NCBI RefSeq assembly: GCF_024519465.1
Contig: NZ_JALJRW010000002.1
Location: forward strand, 124,001 to 188,000
Length of the DNA stretch: 64,000 nucleotides
Direction of reading: 5' to 3'
Source: Stenotrophomonas sp. Ste86
GTDB taxonomy: Bacteria > Pseudomonadota > Gammaproteobacteria > Xanthomonadales > Xanthomonadaceae
The notes beneath the pieces are model-generated. The model was not told the DNA's origin. It was given only the letters and a program-made list of their open reading frames with translations, and did not search any database. Positions 11,836 to 21,138 of the stretch are shown in pieces. Each line of letters begins with the position of its first letter. The stretch's first letter is position 1. The position numbers and the translations under genes were made by a program.

Positions 11836-13001
11836 GCGTCGAGGGCATCGGTCAGGGCAGGGCGCGGAGCGGGCGGTTCCGCCCCCGGCGGCGTGAAGGC
11901 CCGCCCGCGACGTGACCAGAGCTGCCACGCCGAGTACGCCAGCAACGGCACCACATAGGTGGCCAGGATGGCGTAGGCCAGCAGCCGGTAGCCCTTGGCG
12001 ATCAGTGCCACCAGGCCGATGCCGTCGGCAAGGAAAACGGCTGCCAGCAGGATCGCGGCGATGATCGCCACGCGCACGCCGCGTCCGGGCGCGGCGCCGG
12101 TGCGTTCTTTCCAGTTGACGCCGATGCGGCCGTCCAGCGAGGCCATCAGCGTGACCCCGGTTTCCACCAGGGCGACCATGATCATCAGGCGGAACAGCCA
12201 CTGGAACCACGGCAGGCCGAGCTGGCCGAGCATGAGGTCGGAAGGCAGCGGCGCGTCGGCGATGTCCGGCAGGAACGCGATCATGCAAACGTAGAACACG
12301 ATCGCCGGCAGGATCGCCAACGGGCCGGCCAGGGCGCCGGCAATCACCGCGTCGCGACGGCACAGCAGGTGGCGCACGACCAGCAGGATCGAGACTGCCG
12401 CGAACACGTTGTAGCCGGCGTAGGTCACCCCGTTGAGCACCCAGCCCGGGCCGAGGTCTGGGGTGTTGGACAACTGCGCCAGGGTGCCGTGGCCGAAGCG
12501 GGACAGGATCAGGCACGCGGCGATGGCATACACCACGTACATGAAGGCCGACATCAGCTTGAACATGCGTTCGACGGCGTTGGTGCCGGCCTGCACCACG
12601 CCGGTGATGATCGCCACCAGCAGCAGCGTGCCGACGATCCGTGGCCAACCGAACATGGTCGTGGCCAGTTCGCCGGCGGCCGCGCCGAACACGGCCAGTA
12701 CCACCACGATGAGCGCCAGATAGGCGATTTCGAAGGTCCACCAACCACGCCCCAGCAGATGCCGGAAGAAGGTGCGGTAGTCGTTGGCACCGATCGCCCG
12801 TGCCAGCAGGAACGTCAGGATGCAGATCACGCTCCAGATCAGCATCGACAACACCATCGCGGCCAGGCCGCCCCACGGGCCCGACGGCAGGAAGAACTCC
12901 GCCAGCTCACGGCCGGTGGCGTACCCGCCGCCGATCACGGCGGATTTGAACGCCAGGCCGGGCAACAGATAACGCTGGAACCGGCTGGCGGCGGCAGTCA
13001 C
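11805..13001 (-). CDS. YkvI-type membrane permease
   Basis: This is a 398-residue polytopic protein with about ten or eleven hydrophobic segments and the N-terminal GGGYATGRELAEFF signature of the YkvI (COG3949) group, a poorly studied branch of the APC/LeuT-like transporters. The GTG start overlaps the stop codon of the preceding beta-lactamase-like gene as GTGA, so translation is coupled. It is the last gene of the TonB receptor-dgcN operon. By context it could import or export an amino acid such as D-glutamate or its acetyl derivative. No substrate is shown by the sequence itself. Confidence 0.75.
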   Translation of the reverse strand: MTAAASRFQRYLLPGLAFKSAVIGGGYATGRELAEFFLPSGPWGGLAAMVLSMLIWSVICILTFLLARAIGANDYRTFFRHLLGRGWWTFEIAYLALIVVVLAVFGAAAGELATTMFGWPRIVGTLLLVAIITGVVQAGTNAVERMFKLMSAFMYVVYAIAACLILSRFGHGTLAQLSNTPDLGPGWVLNGVTYAGYNVFAAVSILLVVRHLLCRRDAVIAGALAGPLAILPAIVFYVCMIAFLPDIADAPLPSDLMLGQLGLPWFQWLFRLMIMVALVETGVTLMASLDGRIGVNWKERTGAAPGRGVRVAIIAAILLAAVFLADGIGLVALIAKGYRLLAYAILATYVVPLLAYSAWQLWSRRGRAFTPPGAEPPAPRPALTDALDAYPPQAKTRN

Positions 13002-14002
13002 TTGCCGGCGGCCGTGGGCTGCAGCAGGTAGAAATCGCGCACGGTGCGGGCGATCTCGGCGATCACCCGCTCACGTTCGCTGCGCGGTGCGTTGCTGGCC
13101 TTGACGAACACCGAGATGGCGAACCGGCTGCCGTCGGGCAGGGTGACCACGCCGACGTCGTTGACGGTGCCGGCGACCGTGCCGCTCTTGTCGGCCACCT
13201 TGGTGCCCGGCGGCAGGCTGCCGCGCAGGCGTGCGCTGCAGGTCCGGCAACGCTCCATGATCTGCACCAGCACCTCGGTGCTGGCCGGGCTGAGTGCCTT
13301 GCCGGTGAACAGCTGGGTCAGCAGGGTCGACATCGCACGCGGCGTGGAGGTGTCGCGCGGATCCTTGTCGAAGGCCTCGCTGCCGGACTTGGTGCGCTTG
13401 ACGACCTCCGGGTCGAGGGTCAGTTCCGCGACGCGCTCCTTGGTCAGCGGGGCATCGCCGAGGCCGAAGATGTCGCTCAGCAACTGCCGGGTGTTGCGGT
13501 CCAGGCGCTGGCCTTCGATGCCGTGTGCGCGCAGCCAGGCGGTGACCGCGGCCGGTCCACCGGCCTGGGCCACCAGCACGTCGGTGGCGGTGTTGTCGCT
13601 CTGGGTCAACATCACTTCGAGCAGGTTGTGCACCGACAGGCTCACGCCGTCGTGGATGAAACGGTCGGCGATCACTTCCGAATCGACATAGAAGGATTTC
13701 GGCACCGGCACCATCGTGGTCAGCGCCAATTCGCCGGCATCCACCTTGCTCAGGATCACGGCGGCGACGGCGACCTTGAACGTGCTGGCCATCGGGAAGC
13801 CTTCATCGGGATTCAGATGCACCTGCTCGCCCTTGCCATCCAGGCGCCATGCCGAGACACCGACCTTGCCGTCGATCAACGTGGCCAGGCGTGCGACTTC
13901 GGTTTCCACCGGACTGGTCCGGCTGGCGCTGAAGGCGGCGAGCGGGCTCAGGCCCAGCATGGCCGCCACGCACAGGCTCAAGGTACGGGATGTCATCTTC
14001 AT
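12998..14002 (-). CDS. Secreted class A beta-lactamase-like serine hydrolase with altered omega loop
   Basis: The protein has 334 residues with a signal peptide (about 1-27, LAAFSA). The class A fold motifs are present: Ser73-x-x-Lys76 (STFK), Ser135-Asp136-Asn137 (SDN) and Lys272-Ser-Gly (KSG). The omega loop is not normal. After LDR, where enzymes such as TEM or L2 read xEPELN, this protein reads NTRQLL and carries roughly 40 extra residues before DPRDTSTP, so the deacylating Glu166 and Asn170 equivalents are missing at their usual place. It may therefore be a peptidase or amidase rather than an antibiotic-resistance enzyme. It overlaps dgcN by ATGA and the permease by GTGA. Confidence 0.85.
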   Translation of the reverse strand: MKMTSRTLSLCVAAMLGLSPLAAFSASRTSPVETEVARLATLIDGKVGVSAWRLDGKGEQVHLNPDEGFPMASTFKVAVAAVILSKVDAGELALTTMVPVPKSFYVDSEVIADRFIHDGVSLSVHNLLEVMLTQSDNTATDVLVAQAGGPAAVTAWLRAHGIEGQRLDRNTRQLLSDIFGLGDAPLTKERVAELTLDPEVVKRTKSGSEAFDKDPRDTSTPRAMSTLLTQLFTGKALSPASTEVLVQIMERCRTCSARLRGSLPPGTKVADKSGTVAGTVNDVGVVTLPDGSRFAISVFVKASNAPRSERERVIAEIARTVRDFYLLQPTAAGK

Positions 14003-15042
14003 GCGATGCAGGCCTCCAGCAAACGGTTGAATTCCCCATCTTGCCGCATCGGGTCGGCCACCGGCAGACCCAGGCGCGCGCTGACCTCAGCACAGGCGGC
14101 CGACGCCGCGGCTTCGGTCATGCCATGGGTGTTGAGACTGACACCGACGCAGCGGATGTCAGGGTTGGTACGGCGCCCCAATTGCACGGTCAATGCGATA
14201 ACCTCTTCGATGGAGGGCAGTGGATAGTCCGGATAACCGAGCACGTGCTTGCGCCCCGGCTGGTGGCAGACCACGAACACATCCGGTTGGCTGCCGTGCA
14301 GCAGGCCGAGGCTGACACCGGCGTAGGCGGGGTGGAACAGCGAGCCCTGGCCTTCGATCACATCCCAGTGGTCGTCGGCCGCATCCGGGCTGAGCAGTTC
14401 GGCGGCGCCGGCGGAGAAGTCGGCGACCACCGCGTCCATCGGAATGCCGCTGCCGGCGATCAGGATGCCGGTCTGGCCGCTGGCGCGGAAGTCGGCCGCT
14501 ACGCCGAGCCCGCGCAGGCCGCGCGCCAGGGCCAGTGCGGTGTACTTCTTGCCCAGCGCGCAGTCCGTGCCGACGGTGAGCACGCGCTTGCCGGTGCGCT
14601 TGCGCCCGTTGCCGACCGGAATGCCGCGTGGCGGGATGCGCACGTTGATCAGCGCACGTCCGTGGCGGTCGGCGGCGGCGGCCAGCTCCGGAATGTCACC
14701 GAGCTTCTGGTGCATGCCGCTCACCAGGTCCAGGCCCTGTTCAAGCGCGTCGACCAGCGCGGGCAGCCACTGCGGCGGAATTACCCCACCGCCGTTGGCG
14801 ACGCCGATCACCATCGCACGCGCACCGGCGGCGCGCGCCTGCGCCGGCGTCATGCTCGGCAGGCCGGTGGTGATCGGGCAGCCCGGCAGGCTCCATTCGG
14901 CAACACACACTTCCGGCGCCCAGTCGTGCAGGCCGATCGCGGTCTTGGCGAAGCCCGCCTCAGTGATATCGCCCAGGAACAGCAGGTACGGTTGGGGGAG
15001 GGCGGCAAGTGCCTGAACGGCTGCGGTGTGCGTCGAGCTCAT
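13999..15042 (-). CDS. dgcN: DUF1611 protein, DgcN-type D-glutamate N-acetyltransferase
   Basis: This 347-residue DUF1611 protein has an N-terminal Rossmann-like domain (about 1-140) and a C-terminal P-loop domain with GTDCALGKKYTALALA (about residues 155-170). Family knowledge: DgcN acetylates D-glutamate, and a DgcA racemase then turns N-acetyl-D-glutamate into the L form. A dgcA homologue is present 6 kb away in the sister operon, which supports this reading. The gene lies 73 bases after the TonB receptor gene and overlaps the beta-lactamase-like gene by ATGA. Confidence 0.8.
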   Translation of the reverse strand: MSSTHTAAVQALAALPQPYLLFLGDITEAGFAKTAIGLHDWAPEVCVAEWSLPGCPITTGLPSMTPAQARAAGARAMVIGVANGGGVIPPQWLPALVDALEQGLDLVSGMHQKLGDIPELAAAADRHGRALINVRIPPRGIPVGNGRKRTGKRVLTVGTDCALGKKYTALALARGLRGLGVAADFRASGQTGILIAGSGIPMDAVVADFSAGAAELLSPDAADDHWDVIEGQGSLFHPAYAGVSLGLLHGSQPDVFVVCHQPGRKHVLGYPDYPLPSIEEVIALTVQLGRRTNPDIRCVGVSLNTHGMTEAAASAACAEVSARLGLPVADPMRQDGEFNRLLEACIA

Positions 15043-15115
15043 GGGGATCCGGGGTAGTGGGGGAGGGAGGCGGTCACGGGACGGGATAAGGCGTCGCCGG
15101 GCGCGCAGGTGGCAC

Positions 15116-17323
15116 TCAGTAGCGATAGTCGATCGACATGCCGATGGTGCGCGGCTGCAACGGCACGCCGGTCACCGCGACGTAGCGGTTGAGTGCATCG
15201 CGCACCGCGCCGGTCGACACATAGGCACGCTCGTCGGCGGCATTGCGCGCGTACAGACGCACGGTCCAGGTCATGTTGGTCAGTTCGGCATGCAGGTCCA
15301 GGGCGTTGTAGCTGTCGATCTCGTACGCGCCGGCCACGCGCGCGCCGGTGACGCGATAGCCGGCACCGACCCGGCCCTGCCACTGCGCGGTCACATCGAA
15401 GTCGTAGTCGACGGTGGTCGACCAGCTCAGCCGCGGCGTCATCGGCATGCGGCTGCCGGCGACCAGGCCGCTGGAGGCCGGCACATCGCCGATCTTCGAA
15501 TCGATGTAGGCCGCGTTGAGCCCGACCGTCAGGCGCTCGGCCGGACGCACCATGAAGCTCAGCTCCGCGCCCTGGCTGCGCGCGCTGCCAGCATTGCCCA
15601 TCCAGCTCAGGCCGTTCTCGGAAACGCGCACCTGTATGTCGTCCCAGTCGATCCGGAACAGGGCCAGATCGATCATCGCGCGACGGTCCCAGAAGTGCGA
15701 CTTGAAGCCGAGCTCGAGGTTGTCCAGCGTGTCGGCCTTGGTCATGGGCACCACGCCGGAGGTCGACACGTTCGGTCCACCCGGGCGGTAGCCGGTGGCG
15801 TAGCGGGCGTAGAGCATCGCGTTTTCGTTGAAGTGCCAGCGCGAGGCGAGTTTCCAGGTGGTCACGCTGTCATCGGCGTCGTCGGCCAGGTCGATCGGTC
15901 GGGGACCGTACAGCAGCCCGACGCTGTGCTGTTCGAAATCCTGCTGGTTGCGCGCATGCCGCACGCCGGCGGACACATCGAAACGCGGGCTGAATTTGTA
16001 GGTGACATCGGCGAAGATCGCCTGCTCGTCGTAGGTGCCGGGCAGGCTGGCGGTGCCGGGATTGAACGGCAGCGGTATCCCGTTGGCATCGTAGGCGCTG
16101 ACCTGCTGGCGGTTGGCGTTCTTCTCACCGGTGAAGAAGGTGCCGAGCAACCATTCAAAGCGCGCGTTTTCCTTGGAATTCAGGCGGAATTCCTGGGTCC
16201 ATTTGCGGGTGCCGAGGAAGACATCGAACTGCGCCTGTCCGGCCGGATACCGGGTCAGCAGCGGCCACGCCGCGCCATAGACGAGGGTGGAATCCTGCAC
16301 TTCGTCCATGCGGGTTTCGGAGAAACTGGACGCGGAGACGAAATCGACGTTGCCCAGATCCCAGTCGAGGATCGCCGAGTAGTAGTCGGTCTCCATCCGG
16401 TACGGCGTCGCGCGCTGGAGGATGCCTTCGAGCGGGCCGCGGATTGGCTCCAGCGTGGGATAGGTCAGGCCCACCGCGCTGGAGTTGTCGGCATCCACGA
16501 TCTGCGACAGCGCCTGCACGCGCAGGTTGGCGGTGTCGCTGATGCGCCAGGTCAAGGCCAGGCGCGAGGCCAGCTGGTAGTAGCCGTTGCTGTCTTTGGC
16601 GTCATCGCCGGCCAGATCCGGCTGGTCGACATAGCCGGGCGTGCCCTGGCGCGACATGCTGGCGCGCAGGCCCAGCTTGCCTTCGATCAGCGGCACGTTG
16701 AACGAGGTGCGCACGCCCGTGCCGACGTCGCCGGCCTCCCGGGTGGCATTGACGTCCATGCCGGCGCGGAACTCGAGGCCATCCGGATCGGCGGCCTTGG
16801 TGATGTACTTGAACAGGCCGCCCATCGAGCTGGCGCCGTAGAGCGTGCCCTGCGGGCCGCGCAGCACTTCCACGCTCTGGATGTCGTAGGGCAGCAGATC
16901 CAGCGCGTAGGTGGTTGCGCGCTGCTTGTTGCTGCTCGTGCCGATCGGTGTGTCATCGATGTAGGTGCCGATGATCGAGCCACCGCCGAGCGGCGCCACG
17001 CCGCGCAACGCCATCGTGGTCTGGCCCGGCGCGCCGCCACTGTCGACCTGGAAGCCGGGGACGTAGGCGGCGAAGTCGTTCAAGCGGGTGGCGCCGAATG
17101 CTTCGAGGCGTTCTTCGCTGATCACGCTGACGCCGGCAGCCACCTCCATGACGTTCTCGCTGCGCTTCTGCGCGGTGGCCACTACGCGATCAAGCTCGAC
17201 GACATCGGGCGTGCTGCGGCTGCCATCGGCGTCGGCGTCCTGGGCCATCGCCGAGGTGGCAAGGCCCATGCAGCACAGCGTGACGGTGGAGGCGAGGATC
17301 GAACGTTTCATCGGCTTGCGCAT
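15116..17323 (-). CDS. TonB-dependent outer membrane receptor
   Basis: This outer membrane active transporter has about 735 residues: a signal peptide (MKRSILAS...SAMAQ), a plug domain (RVVATAQKRSENVMEVAAGVSV to SVEVLRGPQGTLYGASSMGG) and a 22-strand barrel ending in IDYRY. The start at 17323 (MRKPMKRS) is preferred because GAGAG lies 8 bases upstream; an open frame continues to 17494 but adds a non-signal extension. It is the first gene of the operon with dgcN and sits behind the CTGATCAG operator. The substrate is unknown; by context it is a D-amino-acid-containing peptide or muropeptide. Confidence 0.92.
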   Translation of the reverse strand: MRKPMKRSILASTVTLCCMGLATSAMAQDADADGSRSTPDVVELDRVVATAQKRSENVMEVAAGVSVISEERLEAFGATRLNDFAAYVPGFQVDSGGAPGQTTMALRGVAPLGGGSIIGTYIDDTPIGTSSNKQRATTYALDLLPYDIQSVEVLRGPQGTLYGASSMGGLFKYITKAADPDGLEFRAGMDVNATREAGDVGTGVRTSFNVPLIEGKLGLRASMSRQGTPGYVDQPDLAGDDAKDSNGYYQLASRLALTWRISDTANLRVQALSQIVDADNSSAVGLTYPTLEPIRGPLEGILQRATPYRMETDYYSAILDWDLGNVDFVSASSFSETRMDEVQDSTLVYGAAWPLLTRYPAGQAQFDVFLGTRKWTQEFRLNSKENARFEWLLGTFFTGEKNANRQQVSAYDANGIPLPFNPGTASLPGTYDEQAIFADVTYKFSPRFDVSAGVRHARNQQDFEQHSVGLLYGPRPIDLADDADDSVTTWKLASRWHFNENAMLYARYATGYRPGGPNVSTSGVVPMTKADTLDNLELGFKSHFWDRRAMIDLALFRIDWDDIQVRVSENGLSWMGNAGSARSQGAELSFMVRPAERLTVGLNAAYIDSKIGDVPASSGLVAGSRMPMTPRLSWSTTVDYDFDVTAQWQGRVGAGYRVTGARVAGAYEIDSYNALDLHAELTNMTWTVRLYARNAADERAYVSTGAVRDALNRYVAVTGVPLQPRTIGMSIDYRY

Positions 17324-17556
17324 GTGCGGGCTCTCAGGCATCAGGAACGGGGTCAGGCAGAGAAAACGACGGCGATCCGGGACTGCGACAGCCGCGTGGC
17401 GTTGCATCGGGGAGTGCGGTGGACGCGCGCGGTGCCGCGGCAGCGGCGTGCCGGCACATCGGTCAGAGGAGAGGACATGGGGAGCGAACGACACGCGCGG
17501 CGGTCGGAGACGTGCGGAAACTGATCGGGCATTTCGATATCCCTACAAATCCTGTG

Positions 17557-17590
17557 TCAGGAATATTTATCCTGATCAGAGATATGTCAA
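17557..17590 (-). promoter_or_regulatory. Promoter with CTGATCAG operator ahead of the TonB receptor-dgcN operon
   Basis: Read on the minus strand, a consensus TTGACA (17590 to 17585) is followed by a 17-base spacer and an AATATT -10-like box (17567 to 17562). CTGATCAGGA (core 17572-17579) lies inside the spacer, and a further half site TCAGGA is at 17557-17562. The same TTGACAT...CTCTGATCAGGA arrangement recurs at 24230-24258. This placement suits a repressor that blocks polymerase. It leaves a leader of about 230 bases before the chosen start. Confidence 0.7.
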
Positions 17591-17762
17591 GCTCAATTAG
17601 AAAATAGTGTCTCAATAAGGAGTATTGCGCTGCAGCAATTCGAGCGCTCCCAAGGCCGCTTCCCAGACCGATTGGCGCCTGGTGGGCGCACTGCGCCGGA
17701 CCACGGGCCGCGATCAAGCGCCATCGTCACCACACCGATAAGCACGGTGCGGCACCGACACC

Positions 17763-19106
17763 TCAACCCGCGCGCACCGCACGGGCAGCCGGGGCAGCGT
17801 CCTGCGGGGCAGGTGAGGCGTTGCCAGCCAACAGCGGTCGCGCGCGGCGTTCCAGCCGCAGCAGCAGGATGGCAACGAGCATGCAGGTGCCGCCCATCAG
17901 CGAGAAAAACACCGCACTGGACAGCGTTGACCACAGCGTGCCGACGGCGCCGGCCAGCAGATTGCCGCCGAACGAGGCCAGGAACCAGAACGCGATGATC
18001 GTCGCGCCGAAGCCTGCCGGCGCCAGGCGCGCGAACAGACCCAGCCCCACCGGCAGAATGAAGAGCTCGCCAAGGGTGAAGATCGCAAAGAACAGCGCGG
18101 CCCACAGCCAGCCGACCTTGGCCGACGGTTCGCCGCCGAGCATCGCCACCAGCGCAAATGACAGGCCGACCACGGCAGCGCCGATCGCCATCTTGGTCAG
18201 TGCGGCCGGCTCGCGGCCCTCGCGCGCCTGCCGCGTCCAGCGCCGCACCAGCAGCGGCGTGATCAGGAACACCAGCAGCGGATTGAGCGAGAAGAACCAG
18301 GTCATCGGGACGGTGAAATCGGCGGTGATCACGCGGTCCACGCCGGTATCGAGCCAGATCGCGATGGTGTTGCCGATCTGCTCGTAGGCCAGTCGGAATA
18401 CCACGATCAATCCGGCAATCATCGTCATCAGCTGCAGCAGTGGTCGGTAGGTCGGCTGCCACAGCGCGGAGAAGGGCAGCGTGGCGCGCTCGCTGCGCGG
18501 CGGATCCGGTGGCAGGTGCCGTCGGCCGCTGATGTAGACCACCAGGCCCAGCAGCATGCCGATGCCGGCGGCCGAGAAACCGACGTGCCAGCCATACACC
18601 TCTCCCAGCGTGCCGCAGACCAGCGGCGCGAGAAACGCGCCGAGGTTGATGCCCACGTAGTACACGTTGAACGCCGAGCCACGACGCGGATCATCGCGCC
18701 GGTACAGGTCGCCGACCTGGCCCGGCAGGGTCGGCAGGAACAGCCCGTTGCCAAGCACGATCGCCAGCAGTGCCGGATACAGCAGGGCATCGAAGGCCAT
18801 CAGGAAGTGGCCGAACGCCATGACCACCCCGCCCAGGACCACCGCACGCCGCTTGCCCAGCCAACGGTCGGCGAGCAGGCCGCCGAACACCGGGCTCAGG
18901 TAGGCTAGCGCGGTGTACAGGCCATAGACCATCGAGGCCTGCTCCTGCGAGAAAAGCAGCTGCTTGGTCATGTAATAGACCAGCAGCGCCCGCATGCCGT
19001 AGTAGGAGAATTTCTCCCACATCTCGGTGAGGAACAGGATGGTCAGGCCTGGCGGTTGCCCGAACCAGGCCCTGGGCGGTGCAGCGATGCTCATCGGGCG
19101 GGGCAT
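17763..19106 (-). CDS. Proton-dependent peptide transporter (POT/PTR2 family)
   Basis: This is a 447-residue inner-membrane protein of 12 or so helices. The POT signature begins EMWEKFSYYGMRALLVYYM, with the ExxE[KR] proton-coupling motif, and continues with the PTR2 segment NVYYVGINLGAFLAPL. The family imports di- and tripeptides with protons. It is the last gene of the operon with two serine hydrolases and dgcA, only 7 bases after the first hydrolase, so it most likely brings the hydrolysis products into the cell. Confidence 0.92.
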   Translation of the reverse strand: MPRPMSIAAPPRAWFGQPPGLTILFLTEMWEKFSYYGMRALLVYYMTKQLLFSQEQASMVYGLYTALAYLSPVFGGLLADRWLGKRRAVVLGGVVMAFGHFLMAFDALLYPALLAIVLGNGLFLPTLPGQVGDLYRRDDPRRGSAFNVYYVGINLGAFLAPLVCGTLGEVYGWHVGFSAAGIGMLLGLVVYISGRRHLPPDPPRSERATLPFSALWQPTYRPLLQLMTMIAGLIVVFRLAYEQIGNTIAIWLDTGVDRVITADFTVPMTWFFSLNPLLVFLITPLLVRRWTRQAREGREPAALTKMAIGAAVVGLSFALVAMLGGEPSAKVGWLWAALFFAIFTLGELFILPVGLGLFARLAPAGFGATIIAFWFLASFGGNLLAGAVGTLWSTLSSAVFFSLMGGTCMLVAILLLRLERRARPLLAGNASPAPQDAAPAARAVRAG

Positions 19107-19113
19107 CCGTGGG

Positions 19114-21138
19114 TCAGAGCTGCAGGCCGGTACTGATCAGGCGCTGGGTAATGGCGACGAACGCCACCACCAGCCCCGCCAGTGCGACCACCCAGGCGCC
19201 GTAGCGGCGCACGCGCGGCCAGCTGGCCGGGGTGCGGATCGCCACCCAGACCAATGCCGCTGCCGCGAACACGCTCAGCCAGGACAGCGCCTGCACCAGG
19301 ATCAACGGCCCGTTGGTGTACGACGAGATCGCGCCCGGGCCAGCGATCGATTTCACGTACAGCGCCCAGGCGACCACGGTGCCCAGCTGCGTGGTGATCG
19401 ACAGCGTCTGCAGCCAGCGCAGGCCGCGGTTTTCTGCCGGCGCGCTGACACGGTAGTAGCGGCGCACGAACACGCCACCGACGCGCAGCATGGCCGACAG
19501 CGTCAGCAGCCCCAGCGCGGCGAACAGCGCAGGGCGCAGCCACGCCGGCGAACGCCAGCCGGGGATCGGTTCAAAGCCGAACACCGAGGCGAACGGACCG
19601 CCGGAGAAGTACACCGGTCGGCCGTCCTTGACCTTCACTTCCAACAGGCCGCGGCCGTTTTCCTGCTGCCACAACCACGGCGACACCTCGCGCCAGCGCA
19701 GCAGCTGGCCGTTGAGGCCCTTCTGGCCATCCACGGTGATGGTGCCGTCATCCTGCGGGTGCACACGGATCGGTGCGAACAGCGTCAGCATGCGCAGATA
19801 GGAACTGTCCGAACGGCGCGTGCTCTGCCAGCTCGTCCCGGCCAGCGCAGCGGCGTGCTCGCGGGCCGTGGCAGCATCCACGCCCGGGCCGGCGCGTTCG
19901 ATCGGCAGGGTCGGCAGGAAATTCTCGACGAAGCGCTCCCACACCTGGGCGCGCAGGGCAGAACCGGCCGCATCACGCCCCACGCTGTTGGTGGAAACGA
20001 AGACGCCGATGTTGCGTTCCGGGATCATCCACAGCCACGAGTAGAAGAACAGCATCGTGCCGCCGTGCGAGCGCGTGTCGTAGCCCCCGGTGTCCGAGGC
20101 CATCCAGCCCAGTGCCATGCGCGGCAGGTGCGGCAGGATCGCCGGCTGCGGGGTCAGCATCTGTGCGTTGGTCTCGGCGCGCATGATGCGCTGGCCGTCG
20201 AGCTCACCATGATTGAGCGTGGCCATCATGAAACGTGCCATCGCCGAGCCGGAGGCATACAGACCGCCCACGCCCGGCGCGGTGTTCTTCTCGGCCGGGT
20301 AGCTTTTGCCCGAGCCCAGCAGATAGCCCTTGGCGGCGTGCGGCAGCAGCTCGGCCGGCAGCTTCTGTTCGAAGCTGGCGTACTGCATGCCCAGCGGCTG
20401 CAGGATGTGCTGCCTGGCGTAGTCCTCGAAGCGCTGGCCGCTGACCCGCTCGACGATGTACGAGGCGATGCCGGTGGCGTAGTTGGAATACGCCGGCGTG
20501 GTGCCCGGTGCGGAGATCTGGTTGGGCACCCATTCCTTGAGGAAGTTGTCGCGGTTGGCCGGATGGTCCGGGCCCAGCACGATCAGGTAGCGCATGCGCT
20601 CTTCCAGACCGCTGGTGTGGGTCATGATCTGGCGCAGCGTGATCGGCGCACCGTTGGCCGGGACCTTGATGTCCAGGTAGATGTTGATGTCGGCGTCCAG
20701 ATCCAGCTTGCCCTGTTCGACCAGCTGCATCACCGCGGTCCAGACAAACAGTTTGGAGATGGACCCGGGGCGGAACAGGGTGGTTTTGGGATCGACCGGC
20801 GTGCGCTTCTCGACATCGGAGAAACCAAAGCCGCGCTCTGTGACGACCTTGCCATTCTCGACCACCGTGACCACGGCACCGGCGAGATCGCCCTGCGCCA
20901 TGAGGTAGGGCACCAGGCCGTCCAGGAAGGTGTCGACGCGGGCTGCATCCAGTGTGCCGGTGGCGGCCGGCGGGGGAGCGACGCTGTCAGGCGCATGGGT
21001 GGCTGCAGGCTGCGGCGCGGCGGCGGGCGGCGGGGCCTGTGCGTGCAGCGGCGAGAACACGGCGCTGGAGGTCAGCAGCAGGCCGGCCACCAGCGCGCGC
21101 CAGCAGGGGGTGCGCGGATGCCGCGATGTCATGCTCAT
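19114..21138 (-). CDS. Membrane-anchored SxxK serine hydrolase (PF00144 type), copy 1
   Basis: This 674-residue protein has a signal peptide or anchor (about 14-34), a Pro/Ala-rich linker, and a class C beta-lactamase/esterase-type domain with Ser126-Ile-Ser-Lys129 and the Tyr-Ser-Asn motif (YSNYATG). A region of about 100 residues and four C-terminal hydrophobic segments (from about residue 540) follow. The start at 21138 is fixed by an ATGA overlap with dgcA. It is a clear paralogue of the hydrolase at 22167-24152. Relatives include D-aminopeptidases, DD-carboxypeptidases and esterases, and the operon suggests a peptidase acting on D-residue peptides in the periplasm. Confidence 0.85.
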   Translation of the reverse strand: MSMTSRHPRTPCWRALVAGLLLTSSAVFSPLHAQAPPPAAAPQPAATHAPDSVAPPPAATGTLDAARVDTFLDGLVPYLMAQGDLAGAVVTVVENGKVVTERGFGFSDVEKRTPVDPKTTLFRPGSISKLFVWTAVMQLVEQGKLDLDADINIYLDIKVPANGAPITLRQIMTHTSGLEERMRYLIVLGPDHPANRDNFLKEWVPNQISAPGTTPAYSNYATGIASYIVERVSGQRFEDYARQHILQPLGMQYASFEQKLPAELLPHAAKGYLLGSGKSYPAEKNTAPGVGGLYASGSAMARFMMATLNHGELDGQRIMRAETNAQMLTPQPAILPHLPRMALGWMASDTGGYDTRSHGGTMLFFYSWLWMIPERNIGVFVSTNSVGRDAAGSALRAQVWERFVENFLPTLPIERAGPGVDAATAREHAAALAGTSWQSTRRSDSSYLRMLTLFAPIRVHPQDDGTITVDGQKGLNGQLLRWREVSPWLWQQENGRGLLEVKVKDGRPVYFSGGPFASVFGFEPIPGWRSPAWLRPALFAALGLLTLSAMLRVGGVFVRRYYRVSAPAENRGLRWLQTLSITTQLGTVVAWALYVKSIAGPGAISSYTNGPLILVQALSWLSVFAAAALVWVAIRTPASWPRVRRYGAWVVALAGLVVAFVAITQRLISTGLQL

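Noticed and set aside
12998..14002. The Stenotrophomonas L2 beta-lactamase
   Set aside because: L2 has a normal RxEPELN omega loop and a different flanking gene (ampR). This protein has neither.
19133..19140. CTGATCAG inside the coding end of hydrolase copy 1 as an extra operator
   Set aside because: It lies in codons for Leu-Ile-Ser, lacks the TTGACAT and GGA flanks and is not near a promoter. The 8-mer is common in such codon contexts (also about 33388 and about 55125).
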